Shown here piece by piece: positions 5,901 through 7,686 of a stretch of DNA of 7,686 bases. The stretch spans positions 1 to 7,686 of the forward strand of contig DFJD01000115.1 in assembly GCA_002372875.1 (NCBI GenBank), written 5' to 3'. This DNA is from Clostridiales bacterium UBA3680 (GTDB lineage: Bacteria > Bacillota > Clostridia > Lachnospirales > CAG-274). The position numbers and the translations under genes are program-made. Position 1 is the first letter of the stretch. The number at the start of each line of letters is the position of its first letter. The notes below the pieces were generated by a model. The model made no database searches and was not told the DNA's origin. It saw nothing but the letters and a program-made list of their open reading frames with translations.

Positions 5901-7592
5901 ATGAAAGCAGATTATATTTTAAAAAATGCCAAAATTTTTACCTCAAATAAAGATAACCCCATGGCATCGGCTCTTGTTGTCAAAGACGGCAAGTTTATTT
6001 ATGTAGGTGATGATTCGGGGCTCTCGGCTTATGAGGGAGAGGTTACAGACCTTAACGGTAAGTTTATTATGCCCGGAATTATCGATACACATGTTCATAT
6101 TACAACCGGTGTTGCATTTGAATTTGCCGATTTGGGTGTTTATGTTATTGCAAACAGCAAAAAAGAAGCTTTGGATTTTATGGCAAACAATGTTAAAAAC
6201 AATCCCGGTTTGGATTGCTACAGATTTATGCTAAGCCGTGCATCTTTGAATGGGGAAGAACTCTCTAAAGAAGATCTTGATGCATTTTGTCCAGACACCG
6301 AGCTTGTTATCTTGGAAGAAGAATGTCACAGCGTATGGGTAAACTCTAAAATGCTTCAATCCCATGGCATTACCGACGATACACCCGATCCTGTGCCGGG
6401 GCTTGCCTATTTTGTACGCAAAGACGGACATATTACAGGCAATGCATTTGAATCCACAAGCTGGCCTTTCCTCTTTGACCAATTAAGAAAGAGCTTGACT
6501 GAAGAACAGATCGGCAAGGCGGTTTCACGCTGGATCGAGTTTAGTGAAAAATACGGTGTCAGTGCTGTATTTGATGCAGGGTTCCCCGAACACAATGATA
6601 TCCACGAGAGGATATATTCATATCTGCGTGATTTGGACAAACAGGGAAAACTCTCGGTTTATGTTGACGGATGCTATATACTCACAAATCCGAGAAAGGT
6701 AAAAGAAGCATTGGAAGAAACAAAACGTTTTAACCGTGAATTTACAACCGAACATTTGAAGGTTCATACACTTAAAATTATGATGGACGGTACTTTGAAG
6801 ATAGAAACAGCCGCAATGGTAACACCATACGAAGATACGGGAGCAGTTGGAGCCACCACCTTCAATGCCGAGGAACTTGCCGATATTCTTAAACAACTTA
6901 ATGAAGCAGGGTTAGATCTTCATGCTCACTGTGTCGGTGAACGTTCATCCCGTGTTGTACTTGATGCCGTAGAGCTTGCAAAAAAAGAATTGGGAGAGAA
7001 CTTCCGTGTAAAAGTTACTTGCACACATCTTTGGATTCAAGATGATGCCGATCTTTTACGTTTTGCTGAGCTTGGTGTTATTGCCAATTATACACCTGCA
7101 TGGCACAATGGTAATATGGGCTTAGGCTGTGAACCTTCCGAGTTTTGGCCGAGCTTGATAGGAAATGAACGTGCTGAAAAGATGTTCCGCAGCAAGACTG
7201 TATGGGATAGCGGCGCACTTGTAACTTGGTCAAGTGATGATGTTGATTTCGACGAATTTTTAACATGGAATCCATATTATGGTATGGAGATCGGTATGAC
7301 ACGCTGGATCACCGAAAATACCAAAGCTCCCGAAGATCAAAGTACCGCAAAGCCTCTTGAGCCGTTAAATGAAAGAATGACTATTGAAGAAATGATACTC
7401 GGATATACTATCAACGGAGCAAAACAGCTTGGCGTTGAATCATATAAAGGCTCAATAGAATCAGGTAAGGATGCTGACTTTTTGGTATTTGAAAAAGACC
7501 TGCTTGTTGCAGAACAAGAGGGCTTCAGCTACAATATGCCCGCAGAGGTATATTTTAACGGTAAAAAGGTTAAGGAACCACTGATTAATTAA
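5901..7592 (+). CDS. Amidohydrolase family 3 protein (YtcJ-like metal-dependent hydrolase)
   Basis: A 563-residue amidohydrolase-superfamily protein of the family 3 (YtcJ) type, which uses one or two divalent metals to hydrolyse C-N or related bonds, for example N-substituted formamides in characterised relatives. The N-terminal beta-sandwich (about 1-55) leads to MPGIIDTHVH with metal ligands His64 and His66. Other likely active-site residues are His143 in the CHSVWVNS segment, Lys292 in LKIMMDG, His341/His343 in DLHAHC, His376 in CTHLWI, and Asp446 in WSSDD, where many relatives have GSD. The end returns to the beta-sandwich (ADFLVFEKD, EVYFNGKKV). No signal peptide; cytoplasmic. It closes the operon with the HSL-type esterase. 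The last six residues (KEPLIN) and the stop codon lie inside a repeat terminus (7570-7590), so the native C-terminus appears to have been replaced by element sequence; this should not affect the active site. Natural substrate unknown. Confidence 0.92.
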   Translation: MKADYILKNAKIFTSNKDNPMASALVVKDGKFIYVGDDSGLSAYEGEVTDLNGKFIMPGIIDTHVHITTGVAFEFADLGVYVIANSKKEALDFMANNVKNNPGLDCYRFMLSRASLNGEELSKEDLDAFCPDTELVILEEECHSVWVNSKMLQSHGITDDTPDPVPGLAYFVRKDGHITGNAFESTSWPFLFDQLRKSLTEEQIGKAVSRWIEFSEKYGVSAVFDAGFPEHNDIHERIYSYLRDLDKQGKLSVYVDGCYILTNPRKVKEALEETKRFNREFTTEHLKVHTLKIMMDGTLKIETAAMVTPYEDTGAVGATTFNAEELADILKQLNEAGLDLHAHCVGERSSRVVLDAVELAKKELGENFRVKVTCTHLWIQDDADLLRFAELGVIANYTPAWHNGNMGLGCEPSEFWPSLIGNERAEKMFRSKTVWDSGALVTWSSDDVDFDEFLTWNPYYGMEIGMTRWITENTKAPEDQSTAKPLEPLNERMTIEEMILGYTINGAKQLGVESYKGSIESGKDADFLVFEKDLLVAEQEGFSYNMPAEVYFNGKKVKEPLIN

Positions 7593-7686
7593 TCATTCGC
7601 ATATTTGGCTAATGTTACCGCATACTGTGTCAAATCCCATGTTTGTAACTTTGCTTGCAAAGTTACAAATCCCGTAGGGACGGACT
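7570..7686 (+). repeat. MITE-like repeat element, right copy (3' part lies outside the window)
   Basis: The second copy of the repeat that opens the window starts with TTAA and the terminus GGAACCACTGATTAATT (7574-7590), which matches the reverse complement of the terminus at 183-203 at 20 of 21 positions. The following palindrome TGATTAATTAATCA spans 7582-7595. From 7601 on it aligns with position 1 onward and has the same orientation, so the two copies are direct repeats about 7.6 kb apart. The window cuts it at the point matching position 86. It overlaps the final codons of the amidohydrolase gene. Confidence 0.78.
7642..7669. repeat. Perfect 13-bp stem hairpin inside the right repeat
   Basis: The same arms as at 42-69 but with the loop TT in place of AA, 50 nt past the amidohydrolase stop codon. 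It is the strongest structure downstream of the gene cluster. It could block 3' exonuclease or slow polymerase, but the lack of a U-tract argues against a classical intrinsic terminator on the + strand. Confidence 0.85.

Overview
The window looks like part of a chromosome from a low-GC Gram-positive anaerobe, most likely a gut-type member of the Clostridia. This rests on strong purine-rich Shine-Dalgarno sites before every gene, A/T-rich codon use, short spacers and Clostridia-like protein sequences. No rRNA or other taxonomic marker is present, so the assignment is an inference.

Layout: five genes, all on the + strand, fill almost the whole window. They are two tandem paralogous type-B carboxylesterases (226-1818 and 1916-3523), a DUF3089-type alpha/beta hydrolase (3737-4696), an HSL/Aes-type alpha/beta hydrolase (4818-5876) and a YtcJ-like amidohydrolase of family 3 (5901-7592). 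All keep their recognisable catalytic residues, none has a signal peptide or membrane segment, and no transporter or regulator lies between them. The set therefore looks like a cytoplasmic hydrolase cluster that opens ester, lactone or amide bonds of small molecules taken up or made elsewhere. The real substrate cannot be read from the sequence. The last two genes are 24 nt apart and surely co-transcribed; the others are separated by 97 to 213 nt of repeat-bearing or structured DNA.

The non-coding DNA is the unusual part. The window begins and ends in the same non-coding repeat: 1-86 and 7601-7686 agree at 81 of 86 positions. This repeat carries a chain of strong hairpins and is bounded by a terminal inverted repeat (core GGAAACACTGATTAATT, bordered by TTAA). 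From the two partial copies the complete unit is inferred to be about 230 bp, which fits a MITE-like, non-autonomous mobile element. Further copies or fragments of the terminus lie just after esterase 1 (1815-1848 and 1862-1880) and after esterase 2 (3552-3585, a head-to-head palindrome). One terminus overlaps and encodes the last six codons of the amidohydrolase, and another supplies the stop codon of esterase 1. A separate 121-nt structured spacer (4697-4817) with a strong stem-loop separates genes 3 and 4. No convincing sigma-A promoter or classical U-tract terminator was found.
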